A stretch of 64,000 nucleotides of DNA from NCBI RefSeq assembly GCF_014646095.1, contig NZ_BMMU01000008.1, positions 62,001 to 126,000 on the forward strand. Reading direction: 5' to 3'. Source of the stretch: Streptomyces lacrimifluminis (GTDB taxonomy: Bacteria > Actinomycetota > Actinomycetes > Streptomycetales > Streptomycetaceae). Positions 43,844 through 52,421 of this stretch are shown piece after piece (the first letter of the stretch is position 1; each line of letters starts with the position of its first letter). The notes under the pieces are model-generated. The model did not search any database. It was not told the origin of the DNA and was given only the letters and a program-made list of their open reading frames with translations. Position numbers and translations under genes: made by a program.

Positions 43844-45226
43844 ATGACAGCCCCTAGTTCAGCCCCCGCACCCGGCAGGGGAGGCCGCTGGATCGAGCAC
43901 TGGGATCCCGAGGACGAGGCCTTCTGGAACGCGACCGGCGAGAAGGTCGCCCGCCGCAACCTGTACTTCTCCGTGCTCTCCGAGCACATCGGCTTCTCCA
44001 TCTGGACGCTGTGGTCCGTGATGGTGCTGTTCATGGGACCGGAGTACGGGCTCACCCCGGCCGACAAGTTCTTCATCGTGTCGATGGCCACGGCCGTCGG
44101 CGCCGTCGTCCGCGTCCCCTACACCTTCGCCGTCGCCCTCTTCGGTGGCCGGAACTGGACCATCGTCTCCGCGGCGCTCCTGCTCATCCCGACGACCGCG
44201 GCGTTCATCGTCATGGAGCCGGGGACGTCCTTCAACACGTTCCTCGCCTGCGCCATGCTGGCCGGCATCGGTGGCGGCAACTTCGCCTCCAGCATGACCA
44301 ACATCAACGCCTTCTTCCCGCTCAGGAAGAAGGGGTGGGCTCTGGGGCTCAACGCCGGCGGCGGCAACATCGGCGTCCCGGTCGTGCAGCTCATCGGTCT
44401 CGCCGTCATCGGCGCGAGCGGCGGGCCGCGGGTGCTCCTGGGGATCTACATCCCGCTCATCCTCATCGCCGCCGTCCTCGCCGCGGTCAAGATGGACAAC
44501 ATCGCGCACCTGAAGAACGACACGGGCGCCGCCAAGGAGGCCGTCAAGGACGCGCACACCTGGATCATGTCGTTCCTCTACATCGGGACGTTCGGGTCGT
44601 TCATCGGCTACAGCTTCGCCTTCGGCCTGGTCCTCCAGACCCAGTTCGGGCGTACGCCGCTCCAGTCCGCGTACGTCACCTTCATCGGCCCGCTGCTCGG
44701 CTCGCTGATCCGGCCCATCGGCGGCGCCCTCGCGGACAAGTACGGCGGCGCGAAGATCACGCTGTGGAACTACGTCGCCATGGCGGGCGCCACCGGTGTC
44801 ATCGTCATCGCCTCCATGCAGAAGTCGCTGCCGCTGTTCACCGTCGCGTTCATCGTGCTCTTCGTCCTCAGCGGACTCGGCAACGGCTCCACCTTCAAGA
44901 TGATCCCCGGCATCTTCCAGGCCAAGGCCCTCGCCAAGGGGCTTGAGGGCGAGGAGGCCGCCGCGTACGGGCGCCGGCTCTCCGGTGCCACCATGGGCAT
45001 CATCGGCGCGGTGGGCGCGCTCGGCGGCCTCGGTATCAACCTCGCCTTCCGCCAGTCCTTCCTGAGCGTCGGCTCCGGTACCGGAGCCTTCGTCTCCTTC
45101 CTCGCCTTCTACGGACTCTGCTTCCTGGTCACCTGGGCCGTATACCTTCGCCGCCCGGCGTCCGCCCGGACCGCGGAAACCACCGCCTCGGAAGCAAAGC
45201 CGCAGCTCAGCTACGCCGAGGTGTGA
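43844..45226 (+). CDS. narK: Nitrate/nitrite MFS transporter NarK
   Basis: A 460-aa major facilitator of the nitrate/nitrite porter family. The two nitrate signatures are visible: AGIGGGNFASSMTNINAFFP and VLSGLGNGSTFKMIPGIF, each Gly-rich and followed by helix residues that line the anion path; Arg residues occur in the expected spans. The N-terminal hydrophilic part (GGRWIEHWDPEDEAFW) is typical of actinobacterial NarK2/NarT. It lies 122 bp upstream of nnaR, the same order as recalled for S. coelicolor SCO2959-SCO2958, and is likely under GlnR/NnaR nitrogen control. Confidence 0.93.
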   Translation: MTAPSSAPAPGRGGRWIEHWDPEDEAFWNATGEKVARRNLYFSVLSEHIGFSIWTLWSVMVLFMGPEYGLTPADKFFIVSMATAVGAVVRVPYTFAVALFGGRNWTIVSAALLLIPTTAAFIVMEPGTSFNTFLACAMLAGIGGGNFASSMTNINAFFPLRKKGWALGLNAGGGNIGVPVVQLIGLAVIGASGGPRVLLGIYIPLILIAAVLAAVKMDNIAHLKNDTGAAKEAVKDAHTWIMSFLYIGTFGSFIGYSFAFGLVLQTQFGRTPLQSAYVTFIGPLLGSLIRPIGGALADKYGGAKITLWNYVAMAGATGVIVIASMQKSLPLFTVAFIVLFVLSGLGNGSTFKMIPGIFQAKALAKGLEGEEAAAYGRRLSGATMGIIGAVGALGGLGINLAFRQSFLSVGSGTGAFVSFLAFYGLCFLVTWAVYLRRPASARTAETTASEAKPQLSYAEV

Positions 45227-45348
45227 CATTCGCCCGAAGCGGCTTAAGTAACACCAGCGACATGAAGCCGAACCGAGCCTGTCACGCGCTGTTGACAGGC
45301 TCGTTCGGCACGCTTGTGCAGATGTGACCCGACTGCGGGACGAGAGCC

Positions 45349-46515
45349 ATGTACGACGAACAGCAGCGACCAGAACACGGGCCACCGGATCACGGCCCCC
45401 TCGCGGGGTTCACCGTGGGTGTCACGGCCGCGCGTCGGGCCGACGAACTCGGGACCCTGCTCCAGCGGCGGGGTGCCGCCGTGCTCCACGCCCCCGCTCT
45501 GCGGATCGTGCAGCTCGCCGACGACAGCGAGCTGCTCGCGGCCACCAAGCAGTTGATCGCCCAGGCGCCGGACATCGTCATCGCCACCACCGCCATCGGT
45601 TTCCGGGGCTGGATCGAGGCCGCCGACGGCTGGGGGCTCGGTGACGACCTGCTCGCCTGTCTGGGCGGTGTGGAACTGCTGGCGCGCGGGCCCAAGGTCA
45701 AGGGGTCCGTCCGGGCCGCGGGGCTCACGGAGGACTGGTCGCCGTCCTCCGAGTCCATGGCCGAGGTGCTCGACCGGCTCCTGGAGGAGGGCGTCGAGGG
45801 ACGCCGTATCGCCATCCAGCTGCACGGCGAGCCCCTGCCCGGTTTCGTGGAGTCGCTGCGTGCCGCGGGTGCGGAGGTCGTCGGTGTGCCCGTCTACCGG
45901 TGGATGCCGCCGGAGGACATCGGGCCCGTCGACCGGCTCCTCGACGCCACCGTCTCGCGGGGCCTGGACGCCCTCACCTTCACCAGTGCCCCCGCCGCCG
46001 CGTCCCTTCTCTCCCGTGCGGAGGAGCGGGGCCTGCTCCCGGAACTCCTCGCCGCCCTCCACCACGACGTCCTGCCCGCCTGCGTCGGCCCGGTCACCGC
46101 GCTGCCGCTCCAGGCCCACGGCGTCGACACGGTGTCCCCCGAACGCTTCCGGCTCGGCCCCCTCGTACAGCTCCTCTGCAAGGAACTCCCGTCCCGCGCA
46201 AGGGCGTTGCCCATCGCCGGGCACCGGGTCGAGATCCGTGGGCACGCCGTCATCGTCGACGGCGTCCTGCGACCCGTACCGCCCGCCGGGATGTCCCTGA
46301 TGCGGGCACTGTCCCGGCGGCCGGGGTGGGTCGTCGCCCGCGCCGAACTGCTGCGCGCCCTGCCCGGAGCCGGCCGCGACGAGCATGCCGTGGAGACGGC
46401 GATGGCCCGTCTGCGTACCGCCCTCGGCGCCCCCAAACTGATCCAGACGGTCGTCAAGCGCGGCTACCGCCTGGCCCTGGACCCGGCTGCGGACGCCAAG
46501 TACGCCGACGCGTAG
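45349..46515 (+). CDS. nnaR: NnaR-type nitrate assimilation regulator (HemD-like domain plus winged helix)
   Basis: A 388-aa two-domain protein. Residues ~18-265 resemble uroporphyrinogen-III synthase (FTVGVTAARRADELGTLLQR, TFTSAPAAASLL); residues ~285-380 are an OmpR/PhoB-type DNA-binding domain (RRPGWVVARAELLRALPGAG, VETAMARLRTALGAPKLIQT, VVKRGYRLAL). This fusion is NnaR of streptomycetes, a co-activator with GlnR of nitrite/nitrate assimilation genes. Whether the HemD part retains activity or binds a ligand is not visible from sequence. The gene's 3' end is followed by degenerate tandem copies of itself. Confidence 0.92.
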   Translation: MYDEQQRPEHGPPDHGPLAGFTVGVTAARRADELGTLLQRRGAAVLHAPALRIVQLADDSELLAATKQLIAQAPDIVIATTAIGFRGWIEAADGWGLGDDLLACLGGVELLARGPKVKGSVRAAGLTEDWSPSSESMAEVLDRLLEEGVEGRRIAIQLHGEPLPGFVESLRAAGAEVVGVPVYRWMPPEDIGPVDRLLDATVSRGLDALTFTSAPAAASLLSRAEERGLLPELLAALHHDVLPACVGPVTALPLQAHGVDTVSPERFRLGPLVQLLCKELPSRARALPIAGHRVEIRGHAVIVDGVLRPVPPAGMSLMRALSRRPGWVVARAELLRALPGAGRDEHAVETAMARLRTALGAPKLIQTVVKRGYRLALDPAADAKYADA

Positions 46516-46815
46516 CCTCTCCCGCTCACGATCGGGGCAGTCGGGGCCGTGACCTGAGGCGAGGGCCGTGCGCTCAGCCTGGTCCGGGCGGCTGTCCTGC
46601 GCGGCCACCGCCTGGCCCGCCCGCCCCGGCCGCTGCCGACGCCGAGTACGCCGACGCGTAGCCTCTCCCGCTCACGATCGGGGCGCGGGTGGGGCAGTCC
46701 GGCCGGGGTCGGGTGCGAGGGCCGTGCGCTCAGCCTGGTCCGGGAGGCTGTCCTGCGCGGCCACCGCCTCACTCCCCGGCCCCGGTCGCCGCCGACGCCA
46801 AGTACGGCGACATCC
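46438..46815. repeat. Tandem degenerate copies of the nnaR 3' end
   Basis: The last ~80 bp of nnaR reappear at about 46578-46661 and again at 46734-46812. Exact blocks: 40 bp at 46499-46538 equals 46645-46684 (including the stop codon and 25 bp beyond), and 30 bp at 46559-46588 equals 46715-46744, continuing with one mismatch for 25 bp. The copies still encode recognisable RGHRLA and ADAEYADA or ADAKYGD strings, but frames are shifted within each copy. Period is ~146-156 bp. The rest of the 759-bp gap (46816-47274) holds an inverted dispersed repeat and no gene. Confidence 0.85.
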
Positions 46816-46972
46816 GCCCCCTGCCCCCCCCTGCCCGCCACCATGACCCGGCGCGTACGGCGGCGGGGTCGGCGAGGGCGTACGCGAGCAGCGCGGACCC
46901 CACCCACCGGCGCACCGGGCGCAGCGCGCCGCCGCCCGGCGGCCAGACGCCCTTCGAGGAGTCGAGCCCCGC

Positions 46973-47025
46973 AAGGGGCGCGGGGCCCTGGCAATGTGCG
47001 GCTCCGCCGCGTGGGCGCGACCAGC
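46973..47025 (-). repeat. Dispersed intergenic repeat, long type, inverted
   Basis: On the minus strand it reads GGTCGCGCCCACGCGGCGGA, GCCGCACATTGCCAGGG, then CCCCGCGCCCCTTGC, matching the copies at 16025 and 21173. It is the only copy seen in reverse orientation. Confidence 0.8.
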
Positions 47026-47274
47026 CCGCACCGGCCCGCGGCGGACGAACCGCGCGGACGAACCGCCCATGATCAGGCCCGGGGCGGCCTCCGTGACCGT
47101 GACACGGCCCAGGCGCGTGGCCCCACAAGAGCGCGTCCACCTCAGTACGAGGGGTTCCGGCCGCGACAGTGGGCAGGCACTGTAGAGGGAACGGTTCCCC
47201 GGACCCCCTCACTGGCATCCCACCGGCATCCCGGCTGCCCCGCACGGTGGCGACTCCTAGGCGGTGACAGGCAC

Positions 47275-47874
47275 ATGGCATCGGAAACGACCGTGGCCAC
47301 AGCCTCGTACGAACTGCGTTTCGACGCCGGGCGGATCTGCCTGGACCTGCTGGCGACCGCCCACCCCGACGAACGGCTCGGCGCCGTCGAGCCGCTCCGC
47401 GCCTGGATCGCCGTATCCGGACTCGTCCCGGCGGGCACGTCCCTGCATCACGCCGACGCCTCCTGGGTCGCGTACTTCCGCGAACTGCGGGACCTCACCG
47501 GCCGGTTGGTGCACAGCCCGCCGGCCGCCGACCCCCGCCCCCTCGACCAGGCACTCACCCGCCTCAACGAACTCGCCCGCCCGGCACCCCCGGCTCCCCG
47601 CGCGATCCGCGGCGTGGACGGCACGCTCGTCCGGGAGTTGCACGGGCCGCCCGACTGCGCGGCCCTGCTCGGCGCGGTCGCCCGGGACGCCGTGGAACTC
47701 CTCACCGACCCCGTGGCACGCGCGTGCCTGCGCCAGTGCGAGGGCGACAGCTGCTCGATCGTCTACCTCGACACCTCCCGGGGCAGGCGACGCAGATGGT
47801 GCTCCAGTGAAATCTGCGGCAACCGGGAACGGGTCGCGAGACACCGGCGACGGGCCGCCCTGGCACGCGCGTAG
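47275..47874 (+). CDS. CGNR zinc-finger protein (ABATE-type regulator)
   Basis: A 199-aa protein with an N-terminal ~130-residue domain (FDAGRICLDLLATAHPDERL, typical of stress-related ABATE domains) and a C-terminal zf-CGNR motif CSIVYLDTSRGRRRRWCSSE, ICGNRERVARHRRR: Cys-Cys-CGNR residues are all intact. The family is thought to be DNA-binding regulators. The ATG at 47275 is the first one at the domain start, though the ribosome-binding site (GGTGACAGG) is weak. The last 14 bp with the stop codon are repeated 22 bp downstream. Confidence 0.85.
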   Translation: MASETTVATASYELRFDAGRICLDLLATAHPDERLGAVEPLRAWIAVSGLVPAGTSLHHADASWVAYFRELRDLTGRLVHSPPAADPRPLDQALTRLNELARPAPPAPRAIRGVDGTLVRELHGPPDCAALLGAVARDAVELLTDPVARACLRQCEGDSCSIVYLDTSRGRRRRWCSSEICGNRERVARHRRRAALARA

Positions 47875-47897
47875 AACGTTCCCGGCACGCGCGTAGA
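47862..47897. repeat. 14-bp direct repeat including the CGNR gene stop codon
   Basis: GGCACGCGCGTAGA occurs at 47862-47875, spanning the TAG stop, and at 47884-47897. It is a small version of the gene-tail repeats seen at rpsK and nnaR. The remainder of the 322-bp gap up to the sigma factor gene (47898-48202) has no recognisable gene; it is AT-richer around 48040-48110, where a promoter is likely. Confidence 0.8.
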
Positions 47898-48202
47898 TCT
47901 TCGCAGACACCCTCCACAGATCCCCCATAGCGGGCCTGTCGGGCGGAATCGGGCCTATCAACTCCGCACGGTTGCAGTGACGTTGGTTACACGTGAGTTT
48001 CCGGTCGACATGCCACGGGCATCGCCCCGATCTTGCCAATGTGGCGAAAATGTAAAGCACTTGCGGCAGGAATGTGCTCCCTTGTCCCTCACGTCGCGTC
48101 CAGATAAAGAAAGTTGTGGTCGCACGTTGAACATCCCGCAGCCCCCTTCCGTACCTCGGGGGGAGCGACCGGCCGGGGGAACCCGGGACAGCGGAGGTGG
48201 GC

Positions 48203-48778
48203 GTGCGCAAGGATTCCGTCGTGGCCAATGAACGAGCACCGAGGGCCCGACATCGCATGTCCCAGCCCTCGGAACCCGACGAGGACCTGATGCGTGCGCT
48301 GTACCGAGAGCACGCAGGGCCCCTGCTGGCGTATGTCCTCAGGCTGGTCGCCGGAGACCGGCAACGAGCCGAGGACGTCGTGCAGGAGACACTGATCCGT
48401 GCCTGGAAGAACGCCGGTCAGCTCAATCGAGCAACCGGTTCGGTACGCCCCTGGCTGGTGACGGTCGCCCGGCGCATCGTCATCGACGGCCACCGCAGCC
48501 GGCAGGCCCGGCCGCAGGAGGTGGACCCGTCGCCGCTGGAGGTCATCCCCGCGGAGGACGAGATCGACAAGGCGTTGTGGCTGATGACGTTGTCGGACGC
48601 GCTGGACGACCTGACCCCCGCACACCGGGAGGTCCTGGTCGAGACCTATTTCAAGGGGCGTACCGTGAATGAAGCCGCCGAAACGCTGGGCATACCCAGC
48701 GGCACGGTGCGCTCACGGGTCTTCTATGCCCTGCGTTCGATGAAGCTCGCACTGGAGGAGCGGGGGGTGACGGCATGA
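48203..48778 (+). CDS. sigU: ECF-subfamily RNA polymerase sigma factor (SigU-like)
   Basis: A 191-aa ECF sigma factor: region 2 (LMRALYREHAGPLLAYVLRL, AEDVVQETLIRAWKNA) and region 4 (LTPAHREVLVETYFKGRTVN, IPSGTVRSRVFYALRSMK). GTG 48203 is chosen because GGAGG lies 5 bp upstream; GTG 48197 and 48221 are alternatives. Its TGA overlaps the anti-sigma ATG (ATGA). The position between nnaR and a HelD-like gene matches my memory of sigU (SCO2954) in S. coelicolor; the symbol rests on synteny. Confidence 0.85.
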   Translation: MRKDSVVANERAPRARHRMSQPSEPDEDLMRALYREHAGPLLAYVLRLVAGDRQRAEDVVQETLIRAWKNAGQLNRATGSVRPWLVTVARRIVIDGHRSRQARPQEVDPSPLEVIPAEDEIDKALWLMTLSDALDDLTPAHREVLVETYFKGRTVNEAAETLGIPSGTVRSRVFYALRSMKLALEERGVTA

Positions 48779-49605
48779 GCATTTACGGGGGGTTCGGAGC
48801 GGGTAGTCCTGGTTCCATGCGAGGAATGCAGGGTTCCCAAGGCCCGAACGAACACGAGACCGTAGGCGCCTACGCCCTCGGCATCCTCGACGACGCGGAG
48901 GCCACGGCCTTCGAGGCACATCTCGCGGGCTGCGAGTGGTGCGCCCAGCAGCTCGACGAGCTGGCCGGGATGGAACCGATGCTGGCCGCCCTCGCGGACC
49001 TGCCCGGTGCCCAGGGATCTCCCGCCATCGGCGAGTCGCTGTCCGCCCGCCCGAGCCCACAGCTCGCGACGCGCCTGGTCGACGAGGTCGCGGAACGGCG
49101 TGCGAGCAAGCGCCGGCGCAGCTTCTACATGGTGGCCGCCGCGGCGGCCCTCATCGTCGGCGGCCCGGCGACGGTCTTCGCGACCACCGGCGGCGACACC
49201 AGCAGCGTGGCCACTCCCGCGCCGACGGTGACGACGAAGACGGCCTCCGCCAAGGAGGACTTCTCCACCATGACCGACCGCGTCTCCGCCACCGACCCCG
49301 CCACCAAGGTCACCGCGACCGTGGCGATGTCGTCGAAGGCCTGGGGCGTCGGCGCGGTGCTGGAGCTGGGCGGCGTCAAGGGCCCGATCAAGTGCTCCCT
49401 CATCGTGGTCGGCAAGGACGGCTCGCGCGAGACCATGTCCAACTGGTCCGTCCCCAAGTGGGGATACGGCATCAAGGACGCCACGACCGAAGCGGCCCGC
49501 AGCCCGCTCTACATCCACGGCGGAACGGCCTTCAACGCCGACGAGATCGACCACTTCGAGGTCGTCACCTCCGCGGGCAAGAAGCTCGTCGAGGTCGACG
49601 CCTGA
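48775..49605 (+). CDS. rsuA: Membrane anti-sigma factor with zinc-binding ZAS motif
   Basis: A 276-aa protein: the N-terminal anti-sigma domain has His49-X3-Cys53-X2-Cys56 (HLAGCEWC), one membrane span at ~116-137, and an extracytoplasmic C-terminal domain (LELGGVKGPIKCSLIVVGKD) of the kind that senses envelope state. It would hold the upstream sigma factor inactive until signalled. Coupled by a 4-bp overlap. The gene symbol follows the SigU-RsuA pair of S. coelicolor by synteny. Confidence 0.85.
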   Translation: MSIYGGFGAGSPGSMRGMQGSQGPNEHETVGAYALGILDDAEATAFEAHLAGCEWCAQQLDELAGMEPMLAALADLPGAQGSPAIGESLSARPSPQLATRLVDEVAERRASKRRRSFYMVAAAAALIVGGPATVFATTGGDTSSVATPAPTVTTKTASAKEDFSTMTDRVSATDPATKVTATVAMSSKAWGVGAVLELGGVKGPIKCSLIVVGKDGSRETMSNWSVPKWGYGIKDATTEAARSPLYIHGGTAFNADEIDHFEVVTSAGKKLVEVDA

Positions 49606-49637
49606 CCTTCCACAACCGCTCCAGCACCGCTCCGTGA

Positions 49638-49685
49638 CCGCCCCGGGACACCTCGTACGAAGACTCGTACGGTGTCCTGGGGCGG
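49638..49685 (+). terminator. Terminator after the sigma/anti-sigma operon
   Basis: CCGCCCC at 49638-49644 begins a long GC stem that pairs with 49665-49685, the arms also sharing GGACACC and GTACGA blocks; one G-A mismatch and a 2-nt bulge interrupt it, and the loop is AGAC. It lies 32 bp after the anti-sigma stop. Confidence 0.75.
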
Positions 49686-49753
49686 ACTCGTAGCATCAGG
49701 GCCTCTTTTTCGCGTACGGTTGACGGCTGCCCAGCACGTCAGAAGGGGGCCCG

Positions 49754-52075
49754 GTGGCCGCTCAGGCTCAGCAGGAAACGGCGCTCGTACCGGTCGAGGA
49801 CTCCTCAGTACAGGACTCCGTCCGCGACCGCGAGATCAGCGTCGAACAGGAACACCTGGACCGGGTGTACCGGCGTCTTGAGGAGAAGATCGACGAGGCC
49901 GAGTTCCTCATGCACGACGCGGCCAAACGAGGCCAGGTCGGCACCCCCGGCGCGCTCGCCGAACGGGACGCCCAGGTGTTCCGCGCCGGCATCCACCTCA
50001 ACAGGCTGAACAACGAGTTCGAGGACTTCCTCTTCGGCCGTATCGACCTGCTCCGGGGCATGGACGGCAAGAAGGGCCCGGACGGCGCCTACACGGCCGT
50101 GGAGGCCGCGGAAGGGGCCGTACGCCCCGACAGCACCGCGGACATCGCGGAGACCCTCCACATCGGCCGTATCGGCGTCCTCGACGCGGACTACTCGCCC
50201 CTCGTCATCGACTGGCGCGCCCCGGCCGCCGCGCCCTTCTACCGCTCGACCCCGGTCGACCCGGGCCGGGTGGTCCGCCGCCGCGTCATCCGCTCCAAGG
50301 GCCGGCGGGTCCTCGGCGTCGAGGACGACCTGATGCGTCCCGAGCTGACGGCGTCCCTCGACGGCCAGGAACTCGCGGTGATCGGCGACGGCGCCCTGAT
50401 GGCGGCCCTCGGCCAGGCCCGCAGCCACACCATGCGGGACATCGTGTCGTCCATCCAGGCCGAACAGGACCTGGTGATCCGCGCCCCCGCCGCCTCGGTG
50501 ACCTACGTCGAGGGCGGTCCGGGCACCGGCAAGACGGCCGTGGCCCTGCACCGCGCCGCCTACCTCCTCTACCAGGACCGCCGCCGGTACGCGGGCGGCA
50601 TCCTGATCGTCTCCCCGACGCCCTTGCTCGTGGCGTACACGGAGGGTGTCCTGCCCTCCCTCGGCGAGGAGGGCCAGGTCGCCATCCGTGCCATCGGCTC
50701 CCTCGTCGACGGCGCCGAGGCCACCCTGTACGACTCCCCGGCCGTGGCCCGCGCGAAGGGCTCGTACCGCATGCTCGCGGTGCTGCGGAAGGCCGCGCGA
50801 GGCGCCCTGGAGCAGCACGACTCGCCGACGGTGACCAGCCGTCTGAGGGTCGTCGTCTTCGGCCGCCGGATCGAACTGGAGGCCCCGGAACTGGCCCGCA
50901 TCCGCGAGTCGGCGCTCAGCGGCACGGCCCCCGTCAACCTGCTGCGCCCCCGCGCCCGCAGGCTGCTCCTGGACGCCCTGTGGGCCCGCTCGGGCGCCCA
51001 GGGCCGCCACACTGACCCTGAGCTGGCCGCGGAACTGCGCTCCTCCTTCGACGAGGACGTCACGACCGAGGACGACTTCATCGCGTTCCTGGACGCCTGG
51101 TGGCCGGAACTGACCCCCGCGTCGGTCCTCGCCGCCATGTCCGACGAACGCCGCCTCGGCCGCTGGGCCCGCCGCATCCTCAACCCGGGCGAGGTCCGCC
51201 GGGTCGCCCGCGCCCTCAAGCGCGACGGTCTCTCGGTCCACGACGTGGCCATGCTGGACGAGCTGGGAGCGATCCTCGGCACCCCGGCCCGTCCCCGCAA
51301 GAGACGTGACCTGGACCCCATGGACCAGCTCAGCGGCCTCGAAGAGCTGATGCCGGTACGGGAGGAGTCGCAGCGCGAACGGGCCGAGCGGCTCGCCCAG
51401 GAGCGCACCGAGTACGCCCACGTCATCGTCGACGAGGCCCAGGACCTCACCCCGATGCAGTGGCGCATGGTCGGCCGCCGCGGCCGGCACGCCACCTGGA
51501 CGGTCGTCGGGGACCCGGCCCAGTCCTCCTGGTCCGACCCCGACGAGGCTGCCCAGGCCCGTGACGAGGCCCTGGGCAGCCGCCCGCGCCGCCGCTTTAC
51601 CCTCACCGTCAACTACCGCAACCCGGCCGAGATCGCCGAACTGGCCGCCAAGGTGCTGGCCCTGGCGATGCCGGGCTCGGAGTCCCCGAGGGCGGTCCGC
51701 TCGACGGGCGTGGAGCCCCGCTTCGTGGCCGTACGGGATTCCCTGGCCCAGTCGGTCCGGGAGGAGGCCGCCCGCCTCCTGGATCTCGTCGACGGCACGG
51801 TCGGCGTCGTCGTGGCCATGAACCGCCGCGAGGAGGCGGCCCGCTGGCTGGCGGGTCTCGGCGACCGCGTGGTGGCCCTGGGCAGCCTGGAGGCCAAGGG
51901 CCTGGAGTACGACGCCACCGTGGTCGTCTCCCCGGCGGAGATCGCCGACGAGAGCCCGGCCGGCCTGCGGGTCCTGTACGTCGCCCTGACCCGCGCCACC
52001 CAGCAGCTCACGGTCGTCTCGGCGGACCGCGACGAGCCCGATGCGCAGGGGGTGCCCGACCTTCTCCGTGACTGA
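49754..52075 (+). CDS. helD: HelD-like RNA polymerase-associated UvrD/Rep-type NTPase
   Basis: A 773-aa protein with an N-terminal coiled coil (EQEHLDRVYRRLEEKIDEAE, ~30-100), Walker A GGPGTGKTAVALHRAAYLLY (~253-272), a long insertion, Walker B VIVDEAQDLTPMQWRMV (~555), WTVVGDPAQSSW and a C-terminal motif VLYVALTRATQQL. The coiled coil plus split helicase core is the HelD architecture, which recycles stalled RNA polymerase and in some actinomycetes protects against rifamycins. GTG start with AGAAGGGGG upstream. No rifamycin-associated element is seen upstream. Confidence 0.88.
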   Translation: MAAQAQQETALVPVEDSSVQDSVRDREISVEQEHLDRVYRRLEEKIDEAEFLMHDAAKRGQVGTPGALAERDAQVFRAGIHLNRLNNEFEDFLFGRIDLLRGMDGKKGPDGAYTAVEAAEGAVRPDSTADIAETLHIGRIGVLDADYSPLVIDWRAPAAAPFYRSTPVDPGRVVRRRVIRSKGRRVLGVEDDLMRPELTASLDGQELAVIGDGALMAALGQARSHTMRDIVSSIQAEQDLVIRAPAASVTYVEGGPGTGKTAVALHRAAYLLYQDRRRYAGGILIVSPTPLLVAYTEGVLPSLGEEGQVAIRAIGSLVDGAEATLYDSPAVARAKGSYRMLAVLRKAARGALEQHDSPTVTSRLRVVVFGRRIELEAPELARIRESALSGTAPVNLLRPRARRLLLDALWARSGAQGRHTDPELAAELRSSFDEDVTTEDDFIAFLDAWWPELTPASVLAAMSDERRLGRWARRILNPGEVRRVARALKRDGLSVHDVAMLDELGAILGTPARPRKRRDLDPMDQLSGLEELMPVREESQRERAERLAQERTEYAHVIVDEAQDLTPMQWRMVGRRGRHATWTVVGDPAQSSWSDPDEAAQARDEALGSRPRRRFTLTVNYRNPAEIAELAAKVLALAMPGSESPRAVRSTGVEPRFVAVRDSLAQSVREEAARLLDLVDGTVGVVVAMNRREEAARWLAGLGDRVVALGSLEAKGLEYDATVVVSPAEIADESPAGLRVLYVALTRATQQLTVVSADRDEPDAQGVPDLLRD

Positions 52076-52109
52076 GGCCAAGACTGGCCAAGACAGAGCC
52101 CGATGGGAA

Positions 52110-52137
52110 TTGCCTTACGGGGATCGTTTGTTACCGT
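52110..52137 (+). promoter_or_regulatory. Candidate promoter of the small RNA
   Basis: TTGCCT (52110-52115) and TACCGT (52132-52137) are 16 bp apart and match the principal-sigma pattern (TTGnnn, TAnnnT). Transcription would start near 52143-52145, exactly at the 5' side of the first helix of the predicted RNA. Confidence 0.55.
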
Positions 52138-52142
52138 TGACG

Positions 52143-52294
52143 ATGGCACCGGCTCGATCCAAGCCCCCGGGCCCAACCTTCGTCGCTACGAGCGACCACT
52201 TGCCGCGAGGCGAGCATGGCGGGTCGGTGCCACTGAACGTCGCAGTGCAGGAGAGGCCCACGTCACCAGTGACGTGGGCCTCTCCTGCACTGCG
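52143..52294 (+). ncRNA. Structured small RNA candidate (~150 nt) upstream of malic enzyme
   Basis: No coding potential is evident in 52076-52421. The transcript predicted from the promoter at 52110 would start with GGCACCG (52145-52151), which pairs with CGGTGCC (52225-52231) to close a domain. Inside it are GTCGC-TACGA-GCGAC (52182-52196) and CTTGCC-GCGA-GGCGAG (52199-52214), the latter with a GNRA tetraloop. The 3' end is a perfect 25-bp terminator stem (52241-52294). This is a coherent RNA gene model. S. coelicolor is reported, from memory, to have a small RNA named scr2952 in this position. Confidence 0.65.
52241..52294 (+). terminator. Perfect 25-bp terminator stem
   Basis: Bases 52241-52265 are exactly complementary to 52270-52294 with the loop CCAG; TTTGCCC follows. 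It is the longest perfect hairpin in the window. It can terminate both helD readthrough and the small RNA, 127 bp before the malic enzyme start. Confidence 0.9.
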
Positions 52295-52421
52295 TTTGCC
52301 CTGAAGAACTTATTGAGAACAAAACGTTCGCAATCGAGGCCCCGCTACCAGCTACTCCGCGGTAGGTGCGACGATCGGACGGCAAACCAAGCATCAGGGT
52401 GAAAGCAGAAGGAAGTCGGCC

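Noticed and set aside
46843..47274. Long N-terminal extension of the CGNR gene
   Set aside because: The upstream codons are Arg/Pro/Gly-rich and cross an inverted dispersed repeat; the domain begins at ATG 47275.
48197..48202. Start of the sigma factor at GTG 48197
   Set aside because: The GGAGG site overlaps this codon; GTG 48203 has proper spacing.
49686..49753. Rifamycin-associated element upstream of the HelD-like gene
   Set aside because: No inverted repeat resembling it was found; only the sigma-operon terminator and a weak promoter-like region are present.
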